The notes: generated by a model not told the origin, from the sequence alone. A stretch of DNA of 51,514 bases from Albidovulum sp. (GCA_030837785.1 JAUQYA010000114.1:1-51514); one strand, 5' to 3'. Counted from the stretch's first letter, positions 16,299 to 24,651 are shown. Numbers and translations are program-made.

Positions 16299-17560
16299 CA
16301 GGCGCCGACCCGGCCAAGGACGAGCGAGGCATTGGTGCCGCCGAAGCCGAAGCTGTTCGACAGGGCCACGTCGATCTCGCGCCTGACCGCCCGGTTGGGC
16401 GCGAGGTCGAGCTTCGGCTGCACCGCCGGGGTGTCGAGGTTGATCGTCGGCGGCGCCACCTGATCGCGGATCGCCAGCACGCAGAAGATCGCCTCCACCG
16501 CGCCCGCGGCCCCCAGCAGGTGCCCGATCGACGACTTGGTGGACGACATCGTGGCCTTCGCCGCCGCGTTCCCCAGAAGCCGCTCCACCGCGCCCAGCTC
16601 GATCGTGTCGGCCATCGTCGAGGTGCCGTGGGCATTGATGTAATCCACCCGGTCCGGCGTGATCCCCGCGCGCGCCAGCGCCGCGGTCATGCAACGGAAG
16701 GCGCCGTCGCCGTCCTCCGACGGCGCGGTGATATGATAGGCGTCGCCGGAAAGCCCGTAGCCCAGCACCTCGGCATAGATGCGCGCGCCCCGTGCCTTCG
16801 CGTGCTCGTATTCCTCCAGCACCACGACACCCGCGCCCTCGCCCATGACGAAGCCATCGCGGTCTGCGTCATAGGGGCGCGACGCCTTCGTCGGATCGTC
16901 CGCCCGCTTGGTCGACAGCGCCTTGCAGGCGTTGAACCCGGCGATGCCGATTTCCGAGATCGGGCTTTCCGCGCCCCCCGCGACCATCACGTCGGCGTCG
17001 CCCCACATGATCAGCCGGGCCGCATCGCCGATGGCATGGGCGCCGGTCGAACAGGCGGTGACGACCGCATGGTTCGGCCCCTTGTAGCCGTAACGGATCG
17101 ACACCTGGCCCGAGATCAGGTTGATCAGCGCGCCCGGGATGAAGAAGGGCGAGACCCGCTTCGGCCCCCGCTCCTTGATCAGCACCGCCGTTTCGGCAAT
17201 CGAGGTGAGCCCGCCGATGCCCGAGCCGATCATAACCCCGGTCCTCAGCCGCTCCGCCTCCGGGGGCGCCTCCCAGCCGGCGTCCTTCACCGCCTGGGAG
17301 GCCGCCGCCATGCCGTAAAGGATGAAATCGTCCACCTTGCGGCGGTCCTTCGGCTCCATCCAGTCGTCGGGGTTGAAGCTGCCGCCGGTGCCGTCGCCGA
17401 ACGGGATCTCGCAGGCATAGGTCGTGACCACGTTCGACGTGTCGAACCGGGTGATCGGCCCCGCCCCCGACAGCCCCGCGATCAGCCGCTCCCAGGTCTC
17501 CCCGACCCCGCAGGCCAGGGGCGTGACAAGGCCCAGCCCGGTGATGACAACCCGCCTCAT
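16298..17560 (-). CDS. fabF: 3-oxoacyl-ACP synthase II (KAS II)
   Basis: This 420-residue condensing enzyme elongates fatty acyl-ACP. The catalytic Cys is in VVTACSTGAH (Cys170); the two His are in NAHGTSTMADT and SSIGHLLGAAGAVE. The C-terminal NSFGFGGTNASLVL is typical. ATG 17560 (MRRVVITGLGLVTPL) has AGGAGG upstream; the longer open frame is not conserved-looking. It is separated from fabD-fabG-acpP by dps and a hisA paralogue, which is unusual for this cluster. Confidence 0.97.
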   Translation of the reverse strand: MRRVVITGLGLVTPLACGVGETWERLIAGLSGAGPITRFDTSNVVTTYACEIPFGDGTGGSFNPDDWMEPKDRRKVDDFILYGMAAASQAVKDAGWEAPPEAERLRTGVMIGSGIGGLTSIAETAVLIKERGPKRVSPFFIPGALINLISGQVSIRYGYKGPNHAVVTACSTGAHAIGDAARLIMWGDADVMVAGGAESPISEIGIAGFNACKALSTKRADDPTKASRPYDADRDGFVMGEGAGVVVLEEYEHAKARGARIYAEVLGYGLSGDAYHITAPSEDGDGAFRCMTAALARAGITPDRVDYINAHGTSTMADTIELGAVERLLGNAAAKATMSSTKSSIGHLLGAAGAVEAIFCVLAIRDQVAPPTINLDTPAVQPKLDLAPNRAVRREIDVALSNSFGFGGTNASLVLGRVGA

Positions 17561-17665
17561 CGCGTTCCCCACTCCTCCTGCGTCCGGCCCTAGATACACG
17601 GGCCGGACGCGGACCGGCAAGGGCCGTTCCGAGCCAGAGGCGGGCTCTCGCCTTCGGGCACGCGG

Positions 17666-18409
17666 TCAGAGGAACTCGGCCACATGCGCGGTGTCGGGCC
17701 GCGCCGCCGCCAGCGCCTCCCTGAGGTCGATCGTCCGGTTGTAAAGCGCTCGCCCGACGATCGCGCCCGACACCTCGCCGAGAAGCCTCAGCCGCGAGAT
17801 GTCGTCGATCGTCCGCACGATCCCGCTCGCGATCACCGGCGTCTGGGTGCGCTCGGCGATGGCGGAGACGAGGCCGAGTGCCGCATCAGATTCCCGGATG
17901 TCGTAGCCGATGTCGGTGACGATGATCGCGGCGAAGGGCGTGCCCCGGAACGCATCGATGAAGGCTTCCGGCGTGTGCGAGGCCTGCACCTTCCACATGT
18001 GCGTCATCACATGGCCGTTCCAGACATCGATCGAAAGGACGATCTGGTCGGGATGGCGGGTGGCGATCTCCTTCACCAGATGCGGGTTCTGCGCCGCCAG
18101 CGTGCTGACCACGATCCGCCCCGCGCCGAGGTCGATCCATTCCTCGATCCGGTCGCGGGAGCGGAAACCGCCGCCAAGCTGCACCGGGATCCCGGCGCCC
18201 CGGATGATCTTCAGCATCAGCTCGTGGTTGACGTTGCTGCCCTGCATCGCGTCGAAATCGGTGACATGCATCCATTCGGCCCCGGCATGGGCGAACTCCT
18301 GCGCCTTGGCGACCGGATCGACATGCCAGACCGAAGGCTCCTCGACCCGCCCCCGCGGCAGGCTGACACAACGGCCGTTCTGGATTTCTATGGTTGGATA
18401 AAGGATCAT
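17666..18409 (-). CDS. HisA-family TIM-barrel isomerase paralogue
   Basis: The product has 247 residues, aligning over its whole length with HisA (ProFAR isomerase): MILYPTIEIQNG, VQLGGGFRS, LSIDVWNG, VIASGIV. However, the first catalytic Asp of HisA is Glu here (residue 8), the ASGGV phosphate loop reads ASGIV, and the usual TDI..DG motif is TDIGYDIRE. Asp128, the second catalytic acid, is kept. No other his genes are near. It is therefore probably a HisA-like enzyme with altered chemistry or substrate, though a working histidine enzyme cannot be excluded. It lies between dps and fabF. Confidence 0.75.
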   Translation of the reverse strand: MILYPTIEIQNGRCVSLPRGRVEEPSVWHVDPVAKAQEFAHAGAEWMHVTDFDAMQGSNVNHELMLKIIRGAGIPVQLGGGFRSRDRIEEWIDLGAGRIVVSTLAAQNPHLVKEIATRHPDQIVLSIDVWNGHVMTHMWKVQASHTPEAFIDAFRGTPFAAIIVTDIGYDIRESDAALGLVSAIAERTQTPVIASGIVRTIDDISRLRLLGEVSGAIVGRALYNRTIDLREALAAARPDTAHVAEFL

Positions 18410-18615
18410 CGCGCGCCTCCTTGCGGGCGTCGCGCGACGACCCCTCCCGGCGCTGCCCGGCGCTGCCGCCGGTCCGGGAGGCGATGCCCTGTGCGCGCGC
18501 CTCGCCTGCCGATGGTAGCGCCGCCGCGTCCGAAGCCAAAGCCCGAATCCGGGCCGGCCACGGATTCCGCGCGAAGGCCCGGCGCTTCCGTCACTCCGGT
18601 CCGCCGCGCCGAAGC

Positions 18616-19086
18616 TCAGCCGCCGAGATGGCTCTCGATGAACCAGAGATCCTTGTCGAGTGCGCGCGACAGGCCGACGAAAATGTCCATCGTCCCCTCG
18701 TCGCCGGCGTCCGAGACCGTCTCGATCGCCCCGCGCACCTTCTCGCCCAAGGCCGCCATCCGTCCCGAAATCGCCGCGACATGGTCGCGGTCGGCCACGA
18801 GGTCGGTCGGATAGGCCTCGACCGTGACCGCCCCGGCAACCGCCTCCAGCGTACCCAGGGCAACCCCGCCAAGGATCTGCACCCGTTCGGCGATCGTGTC
18901 CTCATGCCCGGCCAGGCGGCCGTGGGCCACGTCGAAAAGTTCGTGAATGCCGATGAAGTTCGGCCCCTTGACGTTCCAGTGCGCCTGCTTCAGCGCGAGC
19001 CTGAGCGCGATCATGTCGGCGAGCCGCGCATTCAGTTCCGCCACGCTGGCCGCGACGGCATTGTCGTTCAGACCCTTGACCGGCAT
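18616..19086 (-). CDS. dps: Dps-family DNA-binding/ferritin-like protein
   Basis: The product has 156 residues with the Dps ferroxidase signature: AHWNVKGPNFIGIHELFD (His36, His48) followed by GHEDTIAERV (Asp63, Glu67). Dps dodecamers oxidise and store iron and protect DNA against peroxide. The C-terminal LSRALDKDLWFIESHLGG is also characteristic. ATG 19086 (MPVKGLNDNA) has AAGGAG upstream. No Lys-rich N-terminal tail is seen, so DNA binding may be weak. It stands after a strong acpP terminator and so probably has its own promoter. Confidence 0.9.
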   Translation of the reverse strand: MPVKGLNDNAVAASVAELNARLADMIALRLALKQAHWNVKGPNFIGIHELFDVAHGRLAGHEDTIAERVQILGGVALGTLEAVAGAVTVEAYPTDLVADRDHVAAISGRMAALGEKVRGAIETVSDAGDEGTMDIFVGLSRALDKDLWFIESHLGG

Positions 19087-19160
19087 CGGAAATCTCCTTG
19101 TTGTCCCGGTCAACGCCCGTGCCCCGGTGCCGGTTCCGGCCCTCCGCCCGCCACCAAACG

Positions 19161-19183
19161 AAAAACGGCGCCCGAAGGCGCCG
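19161..19183 (-). terminator. rho-independent terminator of acpP
   Basis: CGGCGCC and GGCGCCG form a perfect 7-bp stem closed by a TTCG tetraloop (19166-19183) and are followed by TTTTT on the minus strand, 26 bases after the acpP stop. Confidence 0.92.
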
Positions 19184-19208
19184 CTTCAAACCCGGACGAA
19201 GCCTGCGC

Positions 19209-19442
19209 TCAGGCTGCTTCGGTGATGAATTTCACCGCGTCGCCGAAGGTCTGGATCGTCTCGGCGGCGTCGTCGGGGATCTCGATCCCGAACTCTTCCT
19301 CGAAGGCCATGACCAACTCGACCGTGTCGAGGCTGTCGGCGCCCAGGTCATCGATGAACGAGGCGCTCTCGGTCACCTTGTCCTCTTCGACGCCCAGGTG
19401 CTCGACGACGATTTTCTTCACGCGATCGGCGATGTCGCTCAT
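19209..19442 (-). CDS. acpP: acyl carrier protein
   Basis: This 77-residue acidic four-helix protein carries fatty acyl chains. The phosphopantetheine attachment Ser37 lies in GADSLDTVELVMAFEEEFG, the standard ACP motif. It starts at ATG 19442, about 200 bases after fabG, has its own predicted promoter and a strong terminator, and so can be expressed at the high level ACP needs. Confidence 0.98.
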   Translation of the reverse strand: MSDIADRVKKIVVEHLGVEEDKVTESASFIDDLGADSLDTVELVMAFEEEFGIEIPDDAAETIQTFGDAVKFITEAA

Positions 19443-19568
19443 GTCAATTCCTCAAATGATGCGGTTTTCCCGCGTCCTCGTTCCTTGCTCGTTCAGAGCG
19501 GCTGTGCCCCCGCCCCAAAGCGAAGGATGCCGAAAACGCATGGCGCGCGCCCCGGCAGGTCGTCGCCG

Positions 19569-19596
19569 CCTATAGCACAGTCTATTCCCGAGGCAA
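19569..19596 (-). promoter_or_regulatory. predicted promoter of acpP
   Basis: TTGCCT (19596-19591) and TATAGG (19574-19569) with a 16-base spacer, in the 208-base gap between fabG and acpP. The region is also more AT-rich than its surroundings. Confidence 0.45.
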
Positions 19597-19650
19597 ACGC
19601 TTTCGCAACGCCGAAACCGCCCCTCCTGCGGGGGGCGCGAACACCCGCGC

Positions 19651-20388
19651 TCAGACCATCGCCATGCCGCCGTTGACATGCAGCGTGGCGCCCGTGACAT
19701 AGCCCGCCTCGGCGCTCGCAAGATAGAGCGCGGCCGCCGCGATCTCCTCCGGCGTGCCCATCCGCCCGGCCGGAATCTGCGTCGCGATCCGCGCCTTCTG
19801 CTCCTCGTTCAGCTTGTCGGTCATGGCGGTGGCGATGAAGCCCGGGGCGATGCAGTTGACCGTGATCCCCCGGCTCGCCACCTCCTGCGCCAGCGCCTTC
19901 GACATGCCGGCGATCCCCGCCTTGGCGGCGGCATAGTTGCCCTGGCCGGGGTTGCCGGTGGTGCCGACGATCGAGGTCACGTTGACGATCCGTCCCCAGC
20001 GCGCCTTCATCATCGGCCTCAGCACCCCGCGGCAGAGCCGGAAGGCCGAGGTCAGGTTGATGTCGATGACCGACTGCCAGTCCTCGTCCGACATCCGCAT
20101 GAAGAGATTGTCCCGCGTGATGCCGGCGTTGTTCACCAGGATGTCGACCGAGCCCATCGCCTCGGCCGCCCGCTTCGGCAAGGCCTCGACCGCCGCCGCA
20201 TCCGAAAGGTCGCAGGCCAGCACATGCGCCCGCCCGCCCAGTTCCTCGGCCAGCGCGGCAAGCGGCGCCTCGCGCGTTCCCGAAAGGCCGACCACCGCAC
20301 CCGCGCCGTGCAGCGCCCGCGCGATCGCGCCCCCGATCCCGCCCGAGGCCCCCGTCACCAGCGCCGCCTTCCCCGTCAGATCGAACAT
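19651..20388 (-). CDS. fabG: 3-oxoacyl-ACP reductase
   Basis: The 245-residue short-chain dehydrogenase has the NADPH loop TGASGGIGGAIA (about 14-25), NNAGITRDNLFMRM, and the catalytic Ser in VNVTSIVG with the Tyr/Lys in GNYAAAKAG. The ending ATLHVNGGMAMV is characteristic of FabG. It reduces 3-oxoacyl-ACP in fatty acid elongation. It lies 102 bases after fabD, with a long GC-rich hairpin in the gap. Confidence 0.97.
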   Translation of the reverse strand: MFDLTGKAALVTGASGGIGGAIARALHGAGAVVGLSGTREAPLAALAEELGGRAHVLACDLSDAAAVEALPKRAAEAMGSVDILVNNAGITRDNLFMRMSDEDWQSVIDINLTSAFRLCRGVLRPMMKARWGRIVNVTSIVGTTGNPGQGNYAAAKAGIAGMSKALAQEVASRGITVNCIAPGFIATAMTDKLNEEQKARIATQIPAGRMGTPEEIAAAALYLASAEAGYVTGATLHVNGGMAMV

Positions 20389-20428
20389 GGTCTTCCCTTC
20401 CGTCCTGCTTTCATTCCGGCCCGAATGT

Positions 20429-20485
20429 CCCGGGGGTCCGGGGACGGCGCCTTCCCGACGGCGCTCCCCGGACGGTGCCCCCGGG
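20429..20485 (-). repeat. long GC-rich hairpin between fabD and fabG
   Basis: Nested arms CCCGGGG/CCCCGGG, TCCGGGGA/TCCCCGGA and an inner GCGCC/GGCGC can fold into one long hairpin. It lies 5 bases after the fabD stop. There is no T-run, so transcript stabilisation or a mobile palindrome is more likely than termination. Confidence 0.5.
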
Positions 20486-20490
20486 CGCCC

Positions 20491-21420
20491 CTATCCCTTC
20501 GCCGCCGCCACGTCCTCGGGCGTGCCGACCGCGCGCGTCTCGGCCTCCTTGACGATCCGCCGGATCATGCCCGAAAGCGCCTTGCCCGCACCGATCTCCC
20601 AGAACTGGGTCACGCCCCGGCCCGCCATCCACTCGACCGACTCGCGCCAGCGCACCGAGCCCGTCACCTGTTCGACCAGAAGCGCGCGGATCAGCACCGG
20701 ATCGCTCACCGCCTCGGCGCGGACGTTGGCCACGAGCGGCACCGCCGGCGCCTCGATCCGCACCTCGTCCAGCGCCGCGGCCATCACCCGCGCGGCCGGC
20801 GCCATCAGCGCGCAATGGAAGGGCGCCGAGACCGGCAGGAGGATCGCCCGCTTGGCGCCCCGCGCCTTGGCGATCTCGACCGCGCGCTCGACCGCGGCCC
20901 GGTGGCCGGAAACGACGACCTGCGCGGGATCGTTGTCGTTCGCCGCCTGGCAGACCTCGCCCTCGGCGGCCTCCTTCGCGACCGCATCGGCGGTGGCGAA
21001 ATCGAGCCCCAGGAGCGCCGCCATCGCGCCGACGCCGACCGGCACCGCCTCCTGCATTGCCCGCCCCCTGAGACGCAGAAGCCGCGCCGTGTCGGCGAGC
21101 TTCAGCGCCCCGGCGGCGCAGAGCGCGGAATACTCGCCCAGCGAATGGCCGGCGACGAAGGCTGCCGAAGTGACCGCGATCCCCTCCGCCTCCAGCGCCC
21201 TGAGCGCGGCGATGGAGGTCGCCATCAGCGCGGGCTGGGCATTCTCGGTCAGCGTCAGCACCTCCTGGTCGCCCTCCCAGACCAGGCCCGAAAGCCGCTC
21301 GCCCAGCGCCTCGTCGACCTCGTCGAACACCGCCTTCGCCGCCGGATAGGCCTCGGCCAGCGCGCGGCCCATGCCCACGGTCTGCGCCCCCTGTCCCGGA
21401 AATACGAATGCGCGCGTCAT
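20491..21420 (-). CDS. fabD: malonyl-CoA:ACP transacylase
   Basis: The product has 309 residues. It begins MTRAFVFPGQGAQTVGMG, holds the nucleophile Ser93 in GHSLGEYSAL, the catalytic His in PFHCALM, and QFWEIGAGKALSGMIRRI near the end. It loads malonyl groups onto ACP. ATG 21420 has AGGAGG upstream; the frame upstream of it is low-complexity and not part of the protein. It is the first gene of the fab cluster, divergent from rpsF. Confidence 0.97.
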   Translation of the reverse strand: MTRAFVFPGQGAQTVGMGRALAEAYPAAKAVFDEVDEALGERLSGLVWEGDQEVLTLTENAQPALMATSIAALRALEAEGIAVTSAAFVAGHSLGEYSALCAAGALKLADTARLLRLRGRAMQEAVPVGVGAMAALLGLDFATADAVAKEAAEGEVCQAANDNDPAQVVVSGHRAAVERAVEIAKARGAKRAILLPVSAPFHCALMAPAARVMAAALDEVRIEAPAVPLVANVRAEAVSDPVLIRALLVEQVTGSVRWRESVEWMAGRGVTQFWEIGAGKALSGMIRRIVKEAETRAVGTPEDVAAAKG

Positions 21421-21563
21421 GGTCCCTCCTGGCGAAATCCCCCCACCTCTACCCGCAGCGCCGGCTCGCGGCAAGCAACGGGCGGCTGGCAAGCGGGCGG
21501 CGCCCGTTCGCGCCTCGGCGCTGGGCGGGGGCGGGCCGGGGGCGGGCCGGGCGCGGGCCGGGC

Positions 21564-21591
21564 TTGCATCCTGCGGGCTTTGCTCTATAAG
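21564..21591 (+). promoter_or_regulatory. predicted promoter of rpsF-rpsR-rplI
   Basis: TTGCAT (21564-21569) and TATAAG (21586-21591) with a 16-base spacer, about 100 bases before rpsF, leaving a leader that could carry ribosomal-protein feedback control. I did not recognise a specific leader fold. Confidence 0.55.
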
Positions 21592-21691
21592 GCCGCATCC
21601 TTCCGCAATCACCGGAACCGGCGGAGCCTCTCGTGGCGGGGCGCGGAAGGGTCACCCCGCCTATGAAGCCGCCCGAGACGAAAGGGATCAC

Positions 21692-22135
21692 ATGCCGCTT
21701 TACGAGCATGTCCTCATCGCGCGTCAGGATCTGTCCAACGCGCAGGCCGAAGGCCTGATCGAGCACTTCACCACGGTCCTCGCGGACAACGGCGGCAAGG
21801 TCGTCGACAGCGAATACTGGGGCGTGAAGACGATGGCCTACAAGATCAACAAGAACCGCAAGGGCCACTACGCCTACCTGCGTTCCGACGCGCCCTCGGC
21901 CGCCGTGCAAGAGATGGAGCGTCTGGCGCGCCTGCATGACGACGTGATGCGCGTCATGTCGGTCAAGGTCGACAAGCACGAGGAAGGCCCCTCGATGCAG
22001 ATGCAGAAGCGCGACGAGCGCGATCGCGGTGACCGCGGTGATCGTGGCGACCGCGGGGATCGCGGCGACCGGGGTGACCGTGGCGATCGCGGCGACCGTG
22101 GCGGTGATCGCGGCGATCGTCGCGACCGCCGTTGA
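21692..22135 (+). CDS. rpsF: 30S ribosomal protein S6
   Basis: The product has 147 residues. The first about 100 are a normal S6 (MPLYEHVLIARQDL, VVDSEYWGVKTMAYKINKNRKGHY). The tail, from about 108, is a run of Arg-Gly-Asp repeats encoded by imperfect 9-base units, ending GDRRDRR. Charged C-terminal tails on S6 occur in alphaproteobacteria, but this one is unusually regular. S6 binds 16S rRNA with S18, encoded next. ATG 21692 follows AAAGGG. Confidence 0.97.
   Translation: MPLYEHVLIARQDLSNAQAEGLIEHFTTVLADNGGKVVDSEYWGVKTMAYKINKNRKGHYAYLRSDAPSAAVQEMERLARLHDDVMRVMSVKVDKHEEGPSMQMQKRDERDRGDRGDRGDRGDRGDRGDRGDRGDRGGDRGDRRDRR
22031..22125 (+). repeat. tandem 9-base coding repeats (Arg-Gly-Asp) in rpsF
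   Basis: Units of the form GACCGCGGT, GATCGTGGC and GACCGGGGT recur about ten times and encode the RGD tail of S6. The third bases vary, so the repeat is conserved at the protein level more than at the DNA level. Confidence 0.85.
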
Positions 22136-22164
22136 TCTGAAGCTCGAGGAAAGGATCACAACTC

Positions 22165-22392
22165 ATGGCGAACAAACCGTTTTTCCGCCGCCGCAAGGTC
22201 TGCCCCTTCTCGGGCGACAACGCGCCGAAGATCGACTACAAGGATGTCCGTCTTCTCCAGCGCTACATCTCCGAGCGCGGCAAGATCGTGCCCGCCCGGA
22301 TCACCGCCGTCTCGGCCAAGAAGCAGCGCGAGCTTGCGCGCGCCATCAAGCGCGCCCGCTTCCTCGCCCTGCTGCCCTATGCCGTGAAGTAA
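22165..22392 (+). CDS. rpsR: 30S ribosomal protein S18
   Basis: The 75-residue protein starts MANKPFFRRRKVCPFSGDNAP and includes IDYKDVRLLQRYISERGKIVPARIT, which is diagnostic for S18. It pairs with S6 on the platform of the 30S subunit. It follows rpsF by 29 bases with GGAAAGGA before the start. Confidence 0.98.
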   Translation: MANKPFFRRRKVCPFSGDNAPKIDYKDVRLLQRYISERGKIVPARITAVSAKKQRELARAIKRARFLALLPYAVK

Positions 22393-22404
22393 GGGAGACC
22401 TCAG

Positions 22405-22983
22405 ATGCAAGTCATCCTTCTGGAACGCGTGGCCAAGCTTGGCCAGATGGGCGAGGTCGTCAAGGTCAAGGACGGCTACGCGCGCAACTACCTCCTGCCG
22501 CAGGGCAAGGCGCTGCGCGCCTCGGACGACAACATCAAGTCGTTTGAATCGCGCAAGGCCCATCTCCAGGCGCAGAACCTCGAAACCCGCAAGGAGGCCG
22601 AGAAGGTCGCTGAAAAGCTCGACGGCCAGATCTTCGTCGTGATTCGCTCGGCCTCCGACGCCGGCGCTCTCTATGGTTCGGTCACGCCGCGCGATGCCGC
22701 CGACGCCGCCGAAGCGGCGGGATTCGGCGTCGACCGCAAGCAGGTCGTCCTCTCCCGGCCGATCAAGGAGCTTGGCCTCCACGAGGTCGAGGTGGTGCTG
22801 CACCCCGAAGTCTCGGCCCGGATCAGGCTCAACGTCGCCCGGTCCGCCGAAGAGGCGGAGCTTCAGGCCACCGGCAAGTCGATCCAGGAACTTGCCGCCG
22901 AAGCCGAGGCCGCGGCCGATTTCGAGATCGCGGAACTCTTTGACGACATCGGCGGAGCCGCCGGGGACGAGACGGCGGAGTAA
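22405..22983 (+). CDS. rplI: 50S ribosomal protein L9
   Basis: The product has 192 residues. The N-terminal rRNA-binding domain is MQVILLERVAKLGQMGEVVKVKDGYARNYLLPQGKA, followed by the long connecting helix (about 40-75) and the C-terminal domain. An acidic Ala/Glu-rich extension of some 45 residues follows, as in other alphaproteobacterial L9. It closes the rpsF-rpsR-rplI operon and is followed by a strong terminator. Confidence 0.98.
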   Translation: MQVILLERVAKLGQMGEVVKVKDGYARNYLLPQGKALRASDDNIKSFESRKAHLQAQNLETRKEAEKVAEKLDGQIFVVIRSASDAGALYGSVTPRDAADAAEAAGFGVDRKQVVLSRPIKELGLHEVEVVLHPEVSARIRLNVARSAEEAELQATGKSIQELAAEAEAAADFEIAELFDDIGGAAGDETAE

Positions 22984-23008
22984 TCCGCCGCCGGTCCGCA
23001 GCCAATCG

Positions 23009-23041
23009 CCGCGCCGGTCCCGCCGGCGCGGTTTTCTTTTT
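23009..23041 (+). terminator. rho-independent terminator of rplI operon
   Basis: CCGCGCCGG and CCGGCGCGG pair perfectly (9 bp) around a 5-base loop, followed by TTTTCTTTTT, 25 bases after the rplI stop. Confidence 0.93.
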
Positions 23042-23179
23042 CCGCCGACGCCCATCTCGCGGTTGCAAGGATGTCGCGAAATCGTCACAAAGCGTCGCAC
23101 AACGCAAGGTGACTCGGGGGGCCCCGCCCCACGACCAGGCAGCCGGCGCGCTGCGACCCGGACACGAGGAAAGACACCC

Positions 23180-23872
23180 ATGTCGATGATCGCCACCGTC
23201 GTCAAGCCGATGCACCGCGAGGGATACCGCTTCGTCGCGGCTTTCGCGGCAGTGACCTTCGTCCTCTTCCTCGTCTGCCAGCCGCTCGGCTGGATCGGGC
23301 TCGGCCTCACCGTCTGGTGCTACTACTTCTTCCGCGACCCCGACCGTGTGACGCCGGCACGCGAAGGCCTCGTCGTCTCGCCTGCCGACGGCGTGGTGCA
23401 GATGATCGGAGACTATGCCCCGCCCGAGGAGCTTGGCCTCGGGACCGAGCCGATGCTGCGCGTCGCCGTCTTCATGAACGTCTTCAACTGCCACGTGAAC
23501 CGCGCCCCGGTCACCGGCCGGATCGAAAGGATCGCCTACCGGCCGGGCAAGTTCTTCAACGCCTCGCTCGACAAGGCCAGCGTCGACAACGAAAGGAACG
23601 CGCTGGCGATCCGCATGGAGGACGGCCGCGCCATCGCCGTGGTGCAGATCGCGGGCCTCGTCGCGCGCCGCATCGTCTGCGAGGTGGGCCAGGGTCAGGC
23701 CCTGCTTGCCGGCCAGCGCTTCGGCATGATCCGCTTCGGCTCGCGGCTCGACGTCTACCTGCCCGCCGGCACCGCGCCCCTCGTCGCCGTGGGCCAGACC
23801 GCGGTGGCAGGTGAAACCGTGCTGGCCGACCTCGCCTCGGATGAACCCCGTCGCGCGGGGGCGGTGCGGTGA
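23180..23872 (+). CDS. psd: phosphatidylserine decarboxylase proenzyme
   Basis: The product has 230 residues, the short (PSD-A) form. There is an N-terminal membrane segment (about 17-50). The self-cleavage site that makes the pyruvoyl group is the Gly-Ser in RFGSRLDVYLP (187-188); SPADGVV and FNCHVNRAP are further family motifs. It turns phosphatidylserine into phosphatidylethanolamine. ATG 23180 follows GAGGA. The stop overlaps the GTG start of pssA, and the methyltransferase follows, giving a complete route from CDP-diacylglycerol to phosphatidylcholine. Confidence 0.95.
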   Translation: MSMIATVVKPMHREGYRFVAAFAAVTFVLFLVCQPLGWIGLGLTVWCYYFFRDPDRVTPAREGLVVSPADGVVQMIGDYAPPEELGLGTEPMLRVAVFMNVFNCHVNRAPVTGRIERIAYRPGKFFNASLDKASVDNERNALAIRMEDGRAIAVVQIAGLVARRIVCEVGQGQALLAGQRFGMIRFGSRLDVYLPAGTAPLVAVGQTAVAGETVLADLASDEPRRAGAVR

Positions 23873-24651
23873 GCGAGGAGGACCCCGACCTCCCGCGCGA
23901 GGCCGAGGGCGACAGCCTGCCCTTCCTGACGCTGGTGCCGAACATGGTCACCACGCTTGGCCTCTGCTCGGGGCTGACGGCGATCCGCTTCCTGATGGCC
24001 GGGCAGTTCCTGACCGCGGTCTGGCTGATCCTCTTCGCCATCGTCATCGACGGGCTCGACGGGCTCATCGCCCGGCGGCTGAAGGCCACCAGCGATTTCG
24101 GCGCCCAGCTTGACTCGCTCTCCGATTTCCTGAATTTCGGCGTGACGCCCGGCTTCCTCGTCTACCAGATGGCGGTTGCCCCCGGCGAACGGGCCGGCGG
24201 CTGGATCTTCGTCCTCGTCTACATCGTCTGCTGCTGCATGCGGCTTGCCCGTTTCAACGTCGCCCAGAACCGGGCGGCGACCAACGGCGACTCCAGGCCG
24301 GCCACCCATTTCACCGGCGTCCCCGCCCCGGCCGGGGCGCTGATGGCGCTGCTTCCCGCCTTCATCTCCTTCGAGACCGGCATCAGCCTCGCCGATCACC
24401 CGACGCTGGTGGAGCTTTACATCGTCGTCGTCGGCGTCCTGATGGTCAGCCGGCTGCCGACCTTCTCGCCGAAGTCGATCCGCGTCCCGCGGGAGAAGAC
24501 TGTCTGGATCATGATCGGCCTTGCCCTCCTCGTCGGGATCATGCTTGCCGAAATCTGGCGGGCGCTGATCGTGATGATCCTGCTCTACGCCATCTCGCTG
24601 GTGCATTCCGCAGCCAGGGTGTTTCTCAACCGCCGCCGCCCGCGGCCATGA
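23869..24651 (+). CDS. pssA: CDP-diacylglycerol-serine O-phosphatidyltransferase
   Basis: The product has 260 residues with several membrane helices. The CDP-alcohol phosphatidyltransferase motif is complete in DGLDGLIARR...SDFGAQLDSLSD (about 63-88). It makes phosphatidylserine, the substrate of the psd product. It starts at GTG 23869, overlapping the psd stop (GTGA), and its own stop overlaps the next gene (ATGA). Confidence 0.95.
   Translation: MSEEDPDLPREAEGDSLPFLTLVPNMVTTLGLCSGLTAIRFLMAGQFLTAVWLILFAIVIDGLDGLIARRLKATSDFGAQLDSLSDFLNFGVTPGFLVYQMAVAPGERAGGWIFVLVYIVCCCMRLARFNVAQNRAATNGDSRPATHFTGVPAPAGALMALLPAFISFETGISLADHPTLVELYIVVVGVLMVSRLPTFSPKSIRVPREKTVWIMIGLALLVGIMLAEIWRALIVMILLYAISLVHSAARVFLNRRRPRP

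Noticed and set aside
18410..18615. Extra gene between dps and the hisA paralogue (62-residue frame at 18406-18594)
   Set aside because: Low-complexity Arg/Gly sequence, no ribosome site and no family resemblance; taken as non-coding.
21592..21691. S6:S18 autoregulatory leader before rpsF
   Set aside because: The region is long enough, but I could not fold a convincing match to the known motif by eye.
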